Below are positions 8,391 to 17,514 of a DNA stretch of 64,000 nt, piece by piece. Made by a program: the position numbers and the translations under genes. This DNA comes from Virgibacillus sp. MSP4-1 (lineage in GTDB: Bacteria > Bacillota > Bacilli > Bacillales > Alkalibacillaceae): positions 558,001 to 622,000 of the forward strand of contig NZ_CP048021.1 of assembly GCF_010092505.1 (NCBI RefSeq), in the 5' to 3' direction. The notes beneath the pieces were generated by a model. It was not told where the DNA came from, made no database searches, and saw nothing but the letters and a program-made list of their open reading frames with translations. How positions within the stretch are numbered: position 1 is the stretch's first letter; each line of letters begins with the position of its first letter.

Positions 8391-8431
8391 AGAAAGAGGC
8401 TATCTTCTAAATGGAAGGTGGCCTTTTCTTT
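8391..8431 (+). terminator. probable terminator after the SAM-riboswitch operon
   Basis: AGAAAGAGGC pairs imperfectly with GCCTTTTCT, with an inner TTC/GAA pairing and T-rich 3' side. It begins 2 bases after the ATP-grasp stop. Confidence 0.6.
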
Positions 8432-8527
8432 TGGCCATTTACATTGAAGAATAATTCTGCCATGTTCAGGCAAAATATGAACAGCGACCCAATGCAGAAT
8501 TCTGATGGAAAATGTGAGGATTGGCAA

Positions 8528-10039
8528 ATGAAACTATTCGGAAAAAAGAAATCAGCACAGAAAAAACAATCCAATACACTCCTGGAGCCTTCAAATATTA
8601 TTGAACTCATAGATATCTGTAAAACATCAAATGATTTTTTGCACTTTAAGGAGCCGATAAAAAAACAAAAGATTTGGATTTCCTTTTATAAATCATTAAT
8701 TGATACTGAAATTCTTCACAGAGACATTCTGGAAAATATACAGGAGTATAAGCATTACTCTCTGGAGGAGATTAAGGAATCGATTCCGGTTGAAAAGGTG
8801 CTGACAACTAAAGATGTAAAAAAAATGCAGACGAAACTGTTAAGAGGTTATGTTCTGATACGGCTGGATGAATATGATCAGCAGGGTCTGCTCATCAATG
8901 CCCCTTTAAAGAAAACGAGAAATGTATCCGTACCAGAAGTTGAATTTTCTGTTATTGGCCCAAAGGAAGCATTTATCGAATCGATCGACACGAATTTAAA
9001 TCTGGTCCGCCATCATTTACCGATCCCGGAGTTAATGATCAAGGAATTAAAGGTTGGTAGATTGACTAAGTCAAAGGTGGCTGTACTTTATATTGATGGA
9101 ATAGCCAATGAGGAAAACGTCAACACAGTTATGCAGCGTGTAGAGGACCTCGATATGGACCATCTTATTGACAGTTCCTACATTACACAAACGATTGCGG
9201 ACAATCCAAAGTCCCCTTTTCCACAATTGCTCGATACGGAAAGACCTGATCGTGCTGCAGCTGTATTGGCTGAGGGGAAAATCGTTATCTTGGCTGCCGG
9301 TTCGCCCCATGCATTAATTGCACCAGCCAATCTTACTGAGTTCTTTATATCCTTTGAAGACTATTTTTTAAATCCATTGATTGCTTCTGCCTTTCGGATT
9401 ATCCGTTTCTTTTCGGTAATCTTTTCCATTCTGGTAACACCGATTTATGTTGCTGCGCTGACTTATCATTATGAATTAATCCCGAAAGATTTAATGGGAA
9501 CGTTAATTACCTCAAGAGAAGTAGTTCCGCTTCCACCTATACTAGAGGCGATCTTTTTGGAATTAACGATTGAATTGCTGCGTGAGGCTGGGGCTAGACT
9601 GCCTACGAAGGTCGGTCAGACCATTGGTATCGTGGGTGGTATTGTGATTGGAACCGCGTCCGTTGAGGCCGGATTAACCAGTAACGTTTTATTAATCCTT
9701 ATTGCGCTTGCGGCCTTGGCTTCCTTTACAACGCCGGTCTATCAAATGAGCAATACGATTCGTCTGATACGGTTTCCTTTTCTAATCTTTGCTTATTTAT
9801 TTGGCATGCTGGGGGTTGTTCTCGGCTTCTGTTTTTTACTCACGCACTTGCTGAGACTATCATCCTTAGGGAGACCTTTTTTAGAACCGATTTATCCTCC
9901 TCGTCTAAAAGATATGAAGGATGCGATTATCCGCTTTCCGTTTTCAAGAAATACGAAGCGGCCTGTACAGCTTCAGACACAGCAAACAGAGAAGTACAGC
10001 TATAAGAGAGCAACGAAAAAGAAGGATATTGATGAATAG
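8528..10039 (+). CDS. spore germination protein GerAA family
   Basis: 503-residue A subunit of a GerA-type nutrient germinant receptor in the inner spore membrane. A hydrophilic N-terminal half (residues 1-270, with VAVLYIDGIANEENV) is followed by the membrane domain with ILVTPIYVAALTYHYELIP, PPILEAIFLELTIELLREAG and GIVGGIVIGTASVEAGL. A basic tail ends the protein. ATG 8528 has GAGGA 7 bases upstream; the longer frame from 8411 crosses the preceding terminator and is rejected. It is first in a three-gene operon with B and C subunits. Confidence 0.95.
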   Translation: MKLFGKKKSAQKKQSNTLLEPSNIIELIDICKTSNDFLHFKEPIKKQKIWISFYKSLIDTEILHRDILENIQEYKHYSLEEIKESIPVEKVLTTKDVKKMQTKLLRGYVLIRLDEYDQQGLLINAPLKKTRNVSVPEVEFSVIGPKEAFIESIDTNLNLVRHHLPIPELMIKELKVGRLTKSKVAVLYIDGIANEENVNTVMQRVEDLDMDHLIDSSYITQTIADNPKSPFPQLLDTERPDRAAAVLAEGKIVILAAGSPHALIAPANLTEFFISFEDYFLNPLIASAFRIIRFFSVIFSILVTPIYVAALTYHYELIPKDLMGTLITSREVVPLPPILEAIFLELTIELLREAGARLPTKVGQTIGIVGGIVIGTASVEAGLTSNVLLILIALAALASFTTPVYQMSNTIRLIRFPFLIFAYLFGMLGVVLGFCFLLTHLLRLSSLGRPFLEPIYPPRLKDMKDAIIRFPFSRNTKRPVQLQTQQTEKYSYKRATKKKDIDE

Positions 10040-10056
10040 ACAGGGAGGTGAGGAGG

Positions 10057-11145
10057 TTGGGTAAACCCGTTTCAGATACCCTGAAAGTATCGTCTTTCTT
10101 GGTCTTCTTTTTAGTTCACTCGGTTCAGGTAGGGATCGGAATTTTAAGCTTTGAAAGTGCCGTCATTGATTATGCCAGTTATGATGCATGGATTTCCGTA
10201 ATCCTCGCTGGAATTGCGGTCCATGTCATTGTCTGGATGTGCTTTAAAATGCTGAAGCAGGATGAGGACATTTTTGATATTCATAAGAAATTATTTGGAA
10301 AATATGCTGGCGGGATGCTTGGCTTTCTCATCTCGATCTATTTTCTGATTTTATCGGCCATTACACTTCGGCTTTATATTGAAATTGTTCAGGTCTGGAT
10401 GTTTCCCCATATAAGTGTACTCTATCTTGGGATTGTATTTATCATTCTTTTTTATTATGTGATTAACGGAGGATTCCGGGTTGTGGCGGGGATATGCTTC
10501 CTGGGAACGGTGATCCCTCTTTATCTTCTGCTTACGCTGCTGTTCCCTCTGGAATTTGCCCGTTTTCATAATTTAATGCCTGTCATGAATCATTCCGTTA
10601 AAGACTTACTACTGTCAGCGAAAGAAATGACGTTAAGTTTTTTAGGATTTTCTACGTTGCTCATCTATTATCCTTTTATTAAACATCCAGAGAAGGCTCA
10701 TAAATGGGCGCACTTTGGGGTGATGTTTACGATTTTTATCTTTACAGCGTTAACCATTGTGGCCTTCGTTTTTTATGATGATGAACAGCTTAAGACAGTA
10801 ATCTGGCCCACGCTTGGGATTTGGAAAATTATTGAGATGCCCTTTGTGGAACGTTTTGAATATATCGGAATCAGCTCATGGGCGCTGGTCATTCTCCCCA
10901 ATATGACTCTGACACTATGGGCAGCCACCCGGGGAATGAAACGTATTTTTCATGTGAATCAAAGAAAAACCGTCCTTGTTTTCCTTATGATCGTACTTAT
11001 TGCCAATACTTTGATTAGCGGACATGAACGTATCATGAAATTAAGTGAGTATGTATCGCGAATGGGTTTTTATACGGTTTTTGTCTATATTCCATTTCTA
11101 TTTATTGCTTACACTATTTATCAAAAAGTGAGGAAATCCAAATGA
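10057..11145 (+). CDS. spore germination permease GerAB family
   Basis: About 362 residues and ten hydrophobic segments; B subunit of the germinant receptor, related to amino-acid/polyamine/organocation transporters, and the likely ligand-binding subunit. Features include SSFLVFFLVHSVQVGIGIL near the N-terminus and the family-typical WPTLGIWKIIEMPFVERFEY region. The TTG at 10057 is preferred because GGGAGGTGA lies 5 bases upstream; the GTG at 10048 has its ribosome site directly abutting. It overlaps the C-subunit gene by four bases. Confidence 0.93.
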   Translation: MGKPVSDTLKVSSFLVFFLVHSVQVGIGILSFESAVIDYASYDAWISVILAGIAVHVIVWMCFKMLKQDEDIFDIHKKLFGKYAGGMLGFLISIYFLILSAITLRLYIEIVQVWMFPHISVLYLGIVFIILFYYVINGGFRVVAGICFLGTVIPLYLLLTLLFPLEFARFHNLMPVMNHSVKDLLLSAKEMTLSFLGFSTLLIYYPFIKHPEKAHKWAHFGVMFTIFIFTALTIVAFVFYDDEQLKTVIWPTLGIWKIIEMPFVERFEYIGISSWALVILPNMTLTLWAATRGMKRIFHVNQRKTVLVFLMIVLIANTLISGHERIMKLSEYVSRMGFYTVFVYIPFLFIAYTIYQKVRKSK

Positions 11146-12215
11146 GAGCAGTGGCTTTGGGAATCGTCTTTTCTACGGTTGTATTGCTTACAGCAGGATG
11201 TGGGATTGAACGGCAAATTGTTGATGATATTTCTCTTGTCACCGCTGTGGGTTATGATCCGGCAAAAGGAAATAAAATTCAGGGGACCATAGCGGTTCCG
11301 AATTTTCAGGCTGAAGGAACGGTGATGACAGAGATTTTCAGTGATACAGCCATGCTGATGCGTGAAAATTCGGCTAAATTAAATACGGAAGCCAACCGTC
11401 CACTGGCTATAGGGAAGCTCGAGGTGATTTTATTTAATCAGGAGTTGGCGAAGGACGGAATTCAAAAGCTGAAGGATGTGTTTGTCCGTGATCCGAGCAT
11501 CGGTTCCAGAGCCAGATTGGCCATTACAGAAAGCTCTACTAAGGAAATCTTAACTCGTCAATACTGGGATAACGATGCGGGGATGTACCTGTCTGATATG
11601 CTGGAGCAGAATATTGACAGAGGAACGATTCCGCAAACGAATCTGCATCTATTTGTGTATGCTCTGTATTCAAAGGGAGCTGATCCATTTCTGCCGTATT
11701 TGTCTGTGGAGGATATGGTCAGTATTGATGGCATTGCTTTAATGGACCATGACCGTTATGTAGGAAAAATCCCCTATGAGCAAACCTATACCTTCAATTC
11801 TCTGGTTGGGGATTTTCAAAATGCTACCTTTCCCATCCATCGCGGGGATAAAAAAAGTGCAACGATTAGTAATATAAGCTCGGAAAGAACGATTCATTTT
11901 AAAGGTGAGGGGAAGGATATGGAATTAGTTATTGAAGTGGAACAAAAGGGCATTCTCAGAGAATATCGGGGAGGCAAGATTACGAAAAATGTACTGAAAA
12001 ATGTAGAGGAGAAAATGGAAAAACAGATGGAAAAACAGGCGAAGGATATTCTGAAGAAACTGAAGGAACTGAATATAGATCCGCTCGCTCTGGGGAATGA
12101 ATACCATAGTGAACATAGGAACTTCAGCTGGAAGGAATGGGAGCAGATGTATCCGGAATTAAAATTTACGCCAAAGATTGATGTGAAAATTATGGAGTAT
12201 GGGATTCGGAGGTAA
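11142..12215 (+). CDS. spore germination lipoprotein GerAC family
   Basis: 357-residue C subunit of the germinant receptor. The N-terminal signal ends in a lipobox LLTAGC with Cys near residue 20, so it is a diacylglyceryl-anchored lipoprotein on the outer face of the spore inner membrane. The mature part has the family features VTAVGYDPAKG, RPLAIGKLEVILF and a long C-terminal Lys/Glu helix. Start overlaps gerAB by ATGA. A strong hairpin at 12218 ends the operon. Confidence 0.94.
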   Translation: MRAVALGIVFSTVVLLTAGCGIERQIVDDISLVTAVGYDPAKGNKIQGTIAVPNFQAEGTVMTEIFSDTAMLMRENSAKLNTEANRPLAIGKLEVILFNQELAKDGIQKLKDVFVRDPSIGSRARLAITESSTKEILTRQYWDNDAGMYLSDMLEQNIDRGTIPQTNLHLFVYALYSKGADPFLPYLSVEDMVSIDGIALMDHDRYVGKIPYEQTYTFNSLVGDFQNATFPIHRGDKKSATISNISSERTIHFKGEGKDMELVIEVEQKGILREYRGGKITKNVLKNVEEKMEKQMEKQAKDILKKLKELNIDPLALGNEYHSEHRNFSWKEWEQMYPELKFTPKIDVKIMEYGIRR

Positions 12216-12217
12216 AT

Positions 12218-12257
12218 AAAGACCACGCGCCCTAATAGTTGGACACGTGGTTTCTTT
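12218..12257. terminator. bidirectional terminator between gerAC and the aminopeptidase gene
   Basis: AAAGACCACG pairs with CGTGGTTTCTTT with one bulge. A- and T-rich flanks on either side let it serve both convergent genes. Confidence 0.75.
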
Positions 12258-12289
12258 ATGGTCCCGGACATCATGAAGTTAACCGGATT

Positions 12290-13528
12290 TCACAGGTTAA
12301 TCGCCCATGAACCCTGTTTCAAAATGGGCTCCTCCTCGCCATCTTTAGTCACGCCGTAAACATCGAGCTTGTCTGATCCCATCATAAAGTCTACGTGAAC
12401 CAGACTGTTGTTGACGCCGTTTTGATCGAGAGCTTCGTCATCCATGCTTGATCCACCTTTAATGTTGGTAGGATAGGCCTTACCAAATGCGAGGTGGCAG
12501 GATGCGTTTTCGTCATAAAGGGTGTTGAAGAAAATTAACCCTGACTGGGAAATCGGTGATTCGTGCGGAACAAGCGCAACCTCCCCGAGTCTTTTTGCTC
12601 CTTCATCCGTATCCAGTAGATGTTTCAGGGTTTCATAGCCTTCTTCTGCCGTAAAATCAACGGCTTTTCCATCTTTAAATGTGATGGAGAAGTCGTCAAT
12701 CACATTGCCTCCATAGTTTAGTGGCTTCGTATTGCGCACCGTTCCATTTACTCCGTATTTATGCGGCATCGTAAAGACTTCTTCTGATGGTATGTTGGCG
12801 TTGAAAATGGTTCCTCTTTCAGTCGGTGATGCTCCGCCTTTCCAGACATGGCCTTCAGGTAAAGCAATTTCCAGATCGGTACCAGGTGCTTTGTAGACTA
12901 ACTTTTCGTATTGTTTCTCATTTAAATAATCTCTGACAGATGCCAGGGTCTGGTTATGCTTGTTCCAGGCTTCGATTGGGTCCTCCTGATCAGCACGGGT
13001 AATTTTAAAGATTTGCTCCCACAGTTTTTCAACAGCGGTTTCCGGGGATTCACCAGGGAAGACCTTCTGGGCCCATGCCTGGCCGGGAACAGCTGCTACA
13101 CACCAGGTGATGCGGTCGTTCATCGTATAGCTGCGGAAGTTTTGCAGGGCATTTCCGGATGCTTTATTGGCAGCTGCAATACGGCTTGGGTCAATTCCTT
13201 TCAGTAAATCAGGATTAGATGGCTTAATGGAAAGAACCGCGGCTCCATCCTCCGCATAGTAGTCGTACATATCCACGCGCCATTGCGGAACCGTTTCAAG
13301 CGTTTCCATTGGTGCATGCTCAAATTTAAGACGGGTGAGCGTTTCATCTGTCCAGTTCATATGTATATCTTTTGCACCGATTTCATACGCTTTTTGCGCA
13401 ACGATACGGACAAATTCAACCGCTTCTGTTGGGGCATTGACCATCAGGGCTTGATTTTCCTGCAGGTTCACCCCTTTGCGCAGCACTAATTCTGCATATT
13501 TCTCCATATTTTTTTGAAAATCTGACAT
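12290..13528 (-). CDS. aminopeptidase, M29 (AmpS/PepS/aminopeptidase T) family
   Basis: 412-residue cytosolic metalloaminopeptidase, the usual length for the family. Likely metal ligands lie in IPSEEVFTMPHK (Glu), in the FTAEEGYETLKHLL region (Glu), in VPHESPISQSGL (His) and in NSLVHVDFMMGS (His and Asp). The start at 13528 is preceded by AAGGAGG at an 8-base distance; the longer frame to 13600 has no homology-like content. It is a single gene, convergent with gerAC. Confidence 0.93.
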   Translation of the reverse strand: MSDFQKNMEKYAELVLRKGVNLQENQALMVNAPTEAVEFVRIVAQKAYEIGAKDIHMNWTDETLTRLKFEHAPMETLETVPQWRVDMYDYYAEDGAAVLSIKPSNPDLLKGIDPSRIAAANKASGNALQNFRSYTMNDRITWCVAAVPGQAWAQKVFPGESPETAVEKLWEQIFKITRADQEDPIEAWNKHNQTLASVRDYLNEKQYEKLVYKAPGTDLEIALPEGHVWKGGASPTERGTIFNANIPSEEVFTMPHKYGVNGTVRNTKPLNYGGNVIDDFSITFKDGKAVDFTAEEGYETLKHLLDTDEGAKRLGEVALVPHESPISQSGLIFFNTLYDENASCHLAFGKAYPTNIKGGSSMDDEALDQNGVNNSLVHVDFMMGSDKLDVYGVTKDGEEEPILKQGSWAINL

Positions 13529-13633
13529 ATGTTCATCCTCCTTTTTCACATCCTCTATTATTTCATAGATTGAATGTTTGCACAAAGCCTTGGCGTGCAT
13601 TTCCCGGATATATCAGGATTGTTAATGGATAGC

Positions 13634-13668
13634 ATAAAAAAATGCGACTCTGTCGTGAAGAGTCGCAT
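13634..13668 (-). terminator. terminator of the ZIP transporter gene
   Basis: A perfect 10-base stem ATGCGACTCT / AGAGTCGCAT with a 7-base loop; on the minus strand it is followed by seven T residues (13635-13641). Confidence 0.9.
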
Positions 13669-13683
13669 CCTGAACTTTAAGTT

Positions 13684-13738
13684 ATCACATATCAACTGGC
13701 CGTAATCCCCCACTTATGGAAGTTTTACTATAAGACTA
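13684..13738 (+). repeat. dispersed GGCCGTAAT-type repeat, copy 2
   Basis: Contains AACTGGCCGTAATCCCCCAC, CTTATGGAAGTTTTACTAT and TAAGACTAAC. It overlaps the last codons and stop of the ZIP gene (stop at 13728), so the repeat may supply the gene's C-terminal codons. Confidence 0.65.
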
Positions 13739-14540
13739 ACAGCAGACTGACAGCCATAACAGCCATTCCGGCAATTAATCCGTATATGGAAAGGTGGGCT
13801 TCATCATACTTTTTGGCAGCAGGCAGGAGTTCATCAAGAGAGATGAAAACCATAATTCCGGCAACCGCTGCAAAAATGATCCCGAACATCATATCATTTA
13901 AATAAGGCATGAGAATGAGGTAAGCAGCAATGGCTCCCAAGGGTTCAGATAAACCGGACAGAAAGGATAGCTTAAACGCCTTTTTCTTATTTCCGGTTGC
14001 GAAATAGACCGGAACAGAAACGGCAATGCCTTCCGGGATATTATGAATGGCAACCGCAATCGCAATCGCAATGCCTAAGCCGGGGTCCTGGAGGGCGGAT
14101 GTGAATGTCGCGATCCCTTCAGGAAAGTTGTGAATTGTAATGGCTAAGGCTGTAAAAGATCCCATTTTGAGCAAAGAAGATTGGTCATTTATGATTTTCG
14201 GTTCTTTTTTCATATCTTCTACTTTTCTTATTTCATGGGGATTTCCCTGCTTAGGAATAAATTTATCAATCAAAGCAATTAAGAGAATCCCTCCAAAAAA
14301 GCCTCCCACCGTTATCCAATTTCCTAACGTTTCCCCCTGGGCTTCAATCAATGCTTCCTGTGCCTTGACAAAAATTTCAACAAAGGAAACATATATCATC
14401 ACTCCTGCAGAGAAACCAAGGGCAAAGGATAAAAATTTTGTATTGGTGTCTGATGTAAAAAAAGCTAAGACACTTCCGATCCCCGTAGACAGTCCGGCCA
14501 TCAATGTCAAACTGAGGGCCAGAAGGACATTCTCTGTCAT
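13728..14540 (-). CDS. ZIP-family divalent metal transporter (ZupT-like)
   Basis: 270 residues, eight predicted membrane helices and the paired metal-site motifs HNFPEG and HNIPEG, with SLDELLPAA in the last third; imports zinc, iron or manganese. ATG 14540 has GGGAG 8 bases upstream, better placed than the ATG at 14546. A 22-base palindrome matching the MntR operator lies upstream at 14603-14624, and mntR itself is the next gene on the other side, so manganese uptake under MntR control is the best reading. The C-terminus runs into a dispersed repeat. Confidence 0.92.
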   Translation of the reverse strand: MTENVLLALSLTLMAGLSTGIGSVLAFFTSDTNTKFLSFALGFSAGVMIYVSFVEIFVKAQEALIEAQGETLGNWITVGGFFGGILLIALIDKFIPKQGNPHEIRKVEDMKKEPKIINDQSSLLKMGSFTALAITIHNFPEGIATFTSALQDPGLGIAIAIAVAIHNIPEGIAVSVPVYFATGNKKKAFKLSFLSGLSEPLGAIAAYLILMPYLNDMMFGIIFAAVAGIMVFISLDELLPAAKKYDEAHLSIYGLIAGMAVMAVSLLLVL

Positions 14541-14602
14541 ATGCATCTCTCCCTTCCGCTCGATGTTTATTTTTACCGTTTGTTATTATCGATTTGTTAA
14601 AC

Positions 14603-14624
14603 AAGTCTTTCCTTAGGGAAACTT
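14603..14624 (-). promoter_or_regulatory. MntR-type operator upstream of the ZIP gene
   Basis: On the minus strand AAGTTTCCCTAAGG is followed by AAAGACTT, an imperfect palindrome centred on CCTAAGG. It resembles the Bacillus MntR box (AGTTTGCCTTAAGGAAACT-like, recalled from memory). It lies 63 bases upstream of the ZIP start and faces the mntR gene 530 bases away. Confidence 0.65.
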
Positions 14625-14885
14625 CCGACTAAAAAAATAATTTACATATGAATGTATATGAATCAGATGAGGTAATTGTGCGAAAAAACTTTTGCAACTA
14701 TAAAAAAGTTTCCTGAGACTAAAATATAGCAAGTTGCCAAAATTGTCAATAAAATAAATCGCTGGTATGGTTGTATTAAAATTTCCAAATCTGATGCGGG
14801 TTATGCAATTCGGTCCTAAGCGTTTTCATTGCTTTCCTGCCGTTTAGTTGCTCCGAGGGGGGATATAGGCTTAAGATCTCGACGT

Positions 14886-15044
14886 CTGAAGGCCAATTAG
14901 GGTATGAACATACTTGGATATGGCTTTCATCTCCTTCATGAAGGACAATAGGATTATGATTTTTACCCTATATGGCCTTCATAAGTGCTATGAAGGCCAT
15001 ATTGAATCCTCATTTTCGATTTAATGTCCTTCCTACTTGTTTAT
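14886..15044. repeat. cluster of ATGAAGG(A/C)CA repeats between ZIP and mntR genes
   Basis: TGAAGGCCAA at 14889, TTCATGAAGGACAA near 14936, and a perfect 12-base hairpin ATGGCCTTCATA / TATGAAGGCCAT (14972-15000, loop AGTGC), then AATGTCCTTCC near 15022. The remaining 610-base gap (14541-15151) holds the MntR-type operator and the mntR promoter, with no gene seen. Confidence 0.6.
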
Positions 15045-15088
15045 TCGCATTGATGCTTGTCCACACCGCTCTTCACACCTTTTCCCGG

Positions 15089-15117
15089 TTGTTTTCATGG
15101 GTGTTTTCATCTATAAT
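15089..15117 (+). promoter_or_regulatory. sigma-A promoter of mntR
   Basis: TTGTTT (15089-15094), a 17-base spacer and a perfect TATAAT (15112-15117), 35 bases upstream of the mntR start. Confidence 0.78.
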
Positions 15118-15151
15118 TTAGGTAAAGGTATGATGTAAGGGGCTTTGTGAA

Positions 15152-15583
15152 ATGGGTGGAACGACTCCGAGTATGGAAGACTATATGGAACAGATTTATT
15201 TATTGATACATAGAAAAGGATATGCCAGAGTATCTGAAATCGCGGAGAATTTATCGGTTCAGCCGTCATCGGTTACGAAAATGGTACAGAAGCTTGGCGA
15301 TGATGGCTATCTAGTTTATGAACGCTATCGAGGTCTGAATTTAACCACCAAAGGGGAAAAGTTTGGTCATCTTCTTGTCTATCGCCATGATTTGCTGGAA
15401 GAATTTTTGGAAATCATCGGAGTTCATAAGGATAAAATTTATGATGATGTAGAAGGGATTGAACATCATTTGAGCTGGGAAGCGATTGATAAGATCGCGA
15501 ATCTGGTGCAGTACTTTAAAGATGACCTAAGCAGAGTACAGGTTTTGCAAGAAATTAATCATGAGAATGATTCGATTGATTAA
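15152..15583 (+). CDS. mntR: manganese-responsive transcriptional regulator MntR
   Basis: 143-residue DtxR-family repressor that binds Mn(II) and blocks manganese uptake genes. The winged helix reads [26 protein letters not shown]; the dimerisation and metal-binding half includes [17 protein letters not shown] and [16 protein letters not shown], which carries the conserved Glu and His ligands. It matches B. subtilis MntR closely along its length. AAGGGG precedes the ATG. It has its own promoter and a terminator at 15664. Confidence 0.96.
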   Translation: MGGTTPSMEDYMEQIYLLIHRKGYARVSEIAENLSVQPSSVTKMVQKLGDDGYLVYERYRGLNLTTKGEKFGHLLVYRHDLLEEFLEIIGVHKDKIYDDVEGIEHHLSWEAIDKIANLVQYFKDDLSRVQVLQEINHENDSID

Positions 15584-15587
15584 GTTT

Positions 15588-15650
15588 TATCATGCATAAA
15601 CTGACCGTAATACCGCCACTTCAAGCTATGGGGTACCCCAACAAGACTAC
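15588..15650 (+). repeat. dispersed GGCCGTAAT-type repeat, copy 3
   Basis: CATGCATAAACTGACCGTAA, then CGCCACTTCAAG and GGGTACCCCAACAAGACTAC. This matches the copies at 3821 (inverted) and 44867, and sits between the mntR stop and its terminator. Confidence 0.65.
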
Positions 15651-15663
15651 AACACTTTATAAA

Positions 15664-15700
15664 AAAAGCTTCTGGAAGGATTGTCTCCAGGAGCTTTTAT
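15664..15700 (+). terminator. terminator after mntR
   Basis: AAAAGCTTCTGGA (15664-15676) and TCCAGGAGCTTTT (15686-15698) form a 13-pair stem with one G-T pair, then a short T/A tail. Confidence 0.8.
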
Positions 15701-15725
15701 TGTATAAAAAAGGAGGAGAATGACG

Positions 15726-16721
15726 ATGACCATTACGTTTCAATCATTAGTTGCTGATAAGCAGGGGGATGAATTTTCTTTAACCGTTAAAAATCAGGCA
15801 ATCGAGGATCTGCCTGAGGGAGAAGTGCTGATCCGTGTGCATTATTCGGGAGTGAATTACAAGGATAGCCTGGCAGGTATACCTAATGGCAACATCATTC
15901 GAAACTATCCTATGGTGCCGGGGATTGATATGGCTGGTGTGGTTGAATCGTCCACGGACTCCCGCTTTCAGAAAGGGGATGAAGTCATTGCCACCAGCTA
16001 TGAAATTGGGGTCTCACATGCCGGAGGGTACAGTGAGTATGCGCGGGTACCCGCTGACTGGATTGTGCCCCTGCCTCAAGGACTTTCCCTAAAAGAAGCA
16101 ATGATTTTAGGAACAGCAGGGTTTACGGCAGGTCTGTCTGTTCAGCGTCTTTTGGAGAACGAGGTAACCCCTGAAAAAGGAAAGGTACTGGTAACAGGAG
16201 CTACAGGGGGCGTAGGGAGCTTTGCCATTTCCATTTTACAATCCCTCGGCTTTGAAGTAGAAGCAAGTACAGGCAAGGATTCTGAGCATGTGTATTTAAA
16301 GGAGATTGGAGCCAATCGCGTGATTTCCCGCACCGATGTGTTTGACGGGAAAATAAAGGCATTAGGCAAACAGACATGGCAGGCGGCTGTTGATCCTGTG
16401 GGCGGCGAACCGCTGGCATCCGTGTTAAGTCAGATTCAGTATGGTGGTTCGGTTGCTGTCAGTGGATTAACGGCAGGGACAAAAGTACCAACAGCTGTCT
16501 TTCCCTTCATTCTCAGAGGGGTGAATCTGCTGGGGATTGATTCGGTTTACTGTCCTATGGAAACGAGGCAAAAGATATGGGAGCATTTGGCTTCAGACTT
16601 TAAACCAGATTCTTTTGAGCCGTTTGTGCAGCAGGAGGTTACACTAGAAGAGCTGCCGGCTGTTCTGCCTGATTTGCTGGAAGGAAAGGCCAGAGGAAGG
16701 ACCCTTGTGAAAGTAATCTAG
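15726..16721 (+). CDS. YhdH/YhfP-family NADPH-dependent quinone or acrylyl-CoA reductase
   Basis: 331-residue medium-chain reductase without catalytic zinc. Family signs are VHYSGVNYKDSLAG near residue 45, PMVPGIDMAGVV, the Rossmann glycine motif VTGATGGVGSFA (about residues 155-166), and GGEPLASVLSQIQYGGSVAV. The second ATG (15726) lies 9 bases after AGGAGG, the first (15720) only 3, so the second is preferred. Single gene between mntR and a phosphatase; physiological substrate is not evident. Confidence 0.9.
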   Translation: MTITFQSLVADKQGDEFSLTVKNQAIEDLPEGEVLIRVHYSGVNYKDSLAGIPNGNIIRNYPMVPGIDMAGVVESSTDSRFQKGDEVIATSYEIGVSHAGGYSEYARVPADWIVPLPQGLSLKEAMILGTAGFTAGLSVQRLLENEVTPEKGKVLVTGATGGVGSFAISILQSLGFEVEASTGKDSEHVYLKEIGANRVISRTDVFDGKIKALGKQTWQAAVDPVGGEPLASVLSQIQYGGSVAVSGLTAGTKVPTAVFPFILRGVNLLGIDSVYCPMETRQKIWEHLASDFKPDSFEPFVQQEVTLEELPAVLPDLLEGKARGRTLVKVI

Positions 16722-16827
16722 TCCTTATCGTCGGTAGAAAATTCAGGTATGTTCCTATTTTTCTTTCACTGGAAATATCGTATAATGATAACATTCATAT
16801 TTTTTCATGATAGGGGAGAGGGGACCT

Positions 16828-17424
16828 ATGACAACGATTGGACTAATACGGCATGGATTGACCGATTGGAATGTGGAGCGGAAAGCGCAGGGGCAAACCG
16901 ATGTGCCATTAAATGAAGTGGGTCAGAGACAGGCTGAGGTACTGGCCACCCGTTTTCAAAAAGGGGAGTGGGACCTTATTGTGACAAGTCCGCTGTCCCG
17001 GGCCGCTGATACAGCAAATGCTGTGGCTCGCCATACAGGGCTTTCCGTCATAAAAGATGTTCGACTTCAGGAACGAGGTTTTGGAGAAATCGAAGGCACA
17101 ACGGAATTGGAAAGAGTGAAAAAGTACGGGGAAAATTGGCGGAAACTGGACCTCGGACGTGAAGGAACAGATGCGGTCACCCGGAGAAGTGTTGAATGCG
17201 TAGAGGAGTTTTGTAAGACCCATGAGGGAAAACGGATCCTGTTTGTCAGTCATGGTGCAACGTTAAATATGCTTATTAAAGGTTTACTGGATAATTCCCA
17301 TTTTGATGAACGCTTCGAAAATACAGCCTTCTCTATTTTTGAGCGAACGGAAGGCGAGTGGGAGTGTCAGCTGTTAAACTGCACGAAACATCTGGATCAT
17401 CAGAAGGAACTGGAGGCAAAGTAA
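16828..17424 (+). CDS. histidine phosphatase family protein (phosphoglycerate mutase-like, PhoE type)
   Basis: 198-residue histidine phosphatase. The catalytic IRHGLTDWN (residues 6-14) supplies the phosphohistidine and Arg; SPLSRAADTA, LQERGFGEIEG and VSHGATLNML provide the second Arg, the acid Glu and the second His. ATG 16828 follows GGGGAGAGGGG. A TATAAT at 16781-16786 is a likely -10 box, but the -35 is poor. Broad phosphatase rather than glycolytic mutase is likely from its size and context; substrate unknown. Confidence 0.9.
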   Translation: MTTIGLIRHGLTDWNVERKAQGQTDVPLNEVGQRQAEVLATRFQKGEWDLIVTSPLSRAADTANAVARHTGLSVIKDVRLQERGFGEIEGTTELERVKKYGENWRKLDLGREGTDAVTRRSVECVEEFCKTHEGKRILFVSHGATLNMLIKGLLDNSHFDERFENTAFSIFERTEGEWECQLLNCTKHLDHQKELEAK

Positions 17425-17439
17425 GCAGGCCCTGATTGC

Positions 17440-17453
17440 GTGATGCATATCAC
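17440..17453 (+). promoter_or_regulatory. FNR-type box upstream of the DUF2269 gene
   Basis: GTGATGCATATCAC fits TTGAT-N4-ATCAA except at the outer bases. Its centre lies about 30 bases upstream of the first base of a perfect TATAAT (17477-17482), the spacing of a class II activator site near -41.5. No good -35 box is present. The same 13-base core occurs upstream of the FNR-like gene at 21556. Confidence 0.65.
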
Positions 17454-17514
17454 CCCTTATTAAACCTATATTGCGATATAATAATGTCGTAGTTTACTAA
17501 GGGGAGGCATCACG

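Noticed and set aside
8411-8527. N-terminal extension of the GerA-type protein
   Set aside because: It overlaps the terminator of the previous operon and is not GerAA-like.
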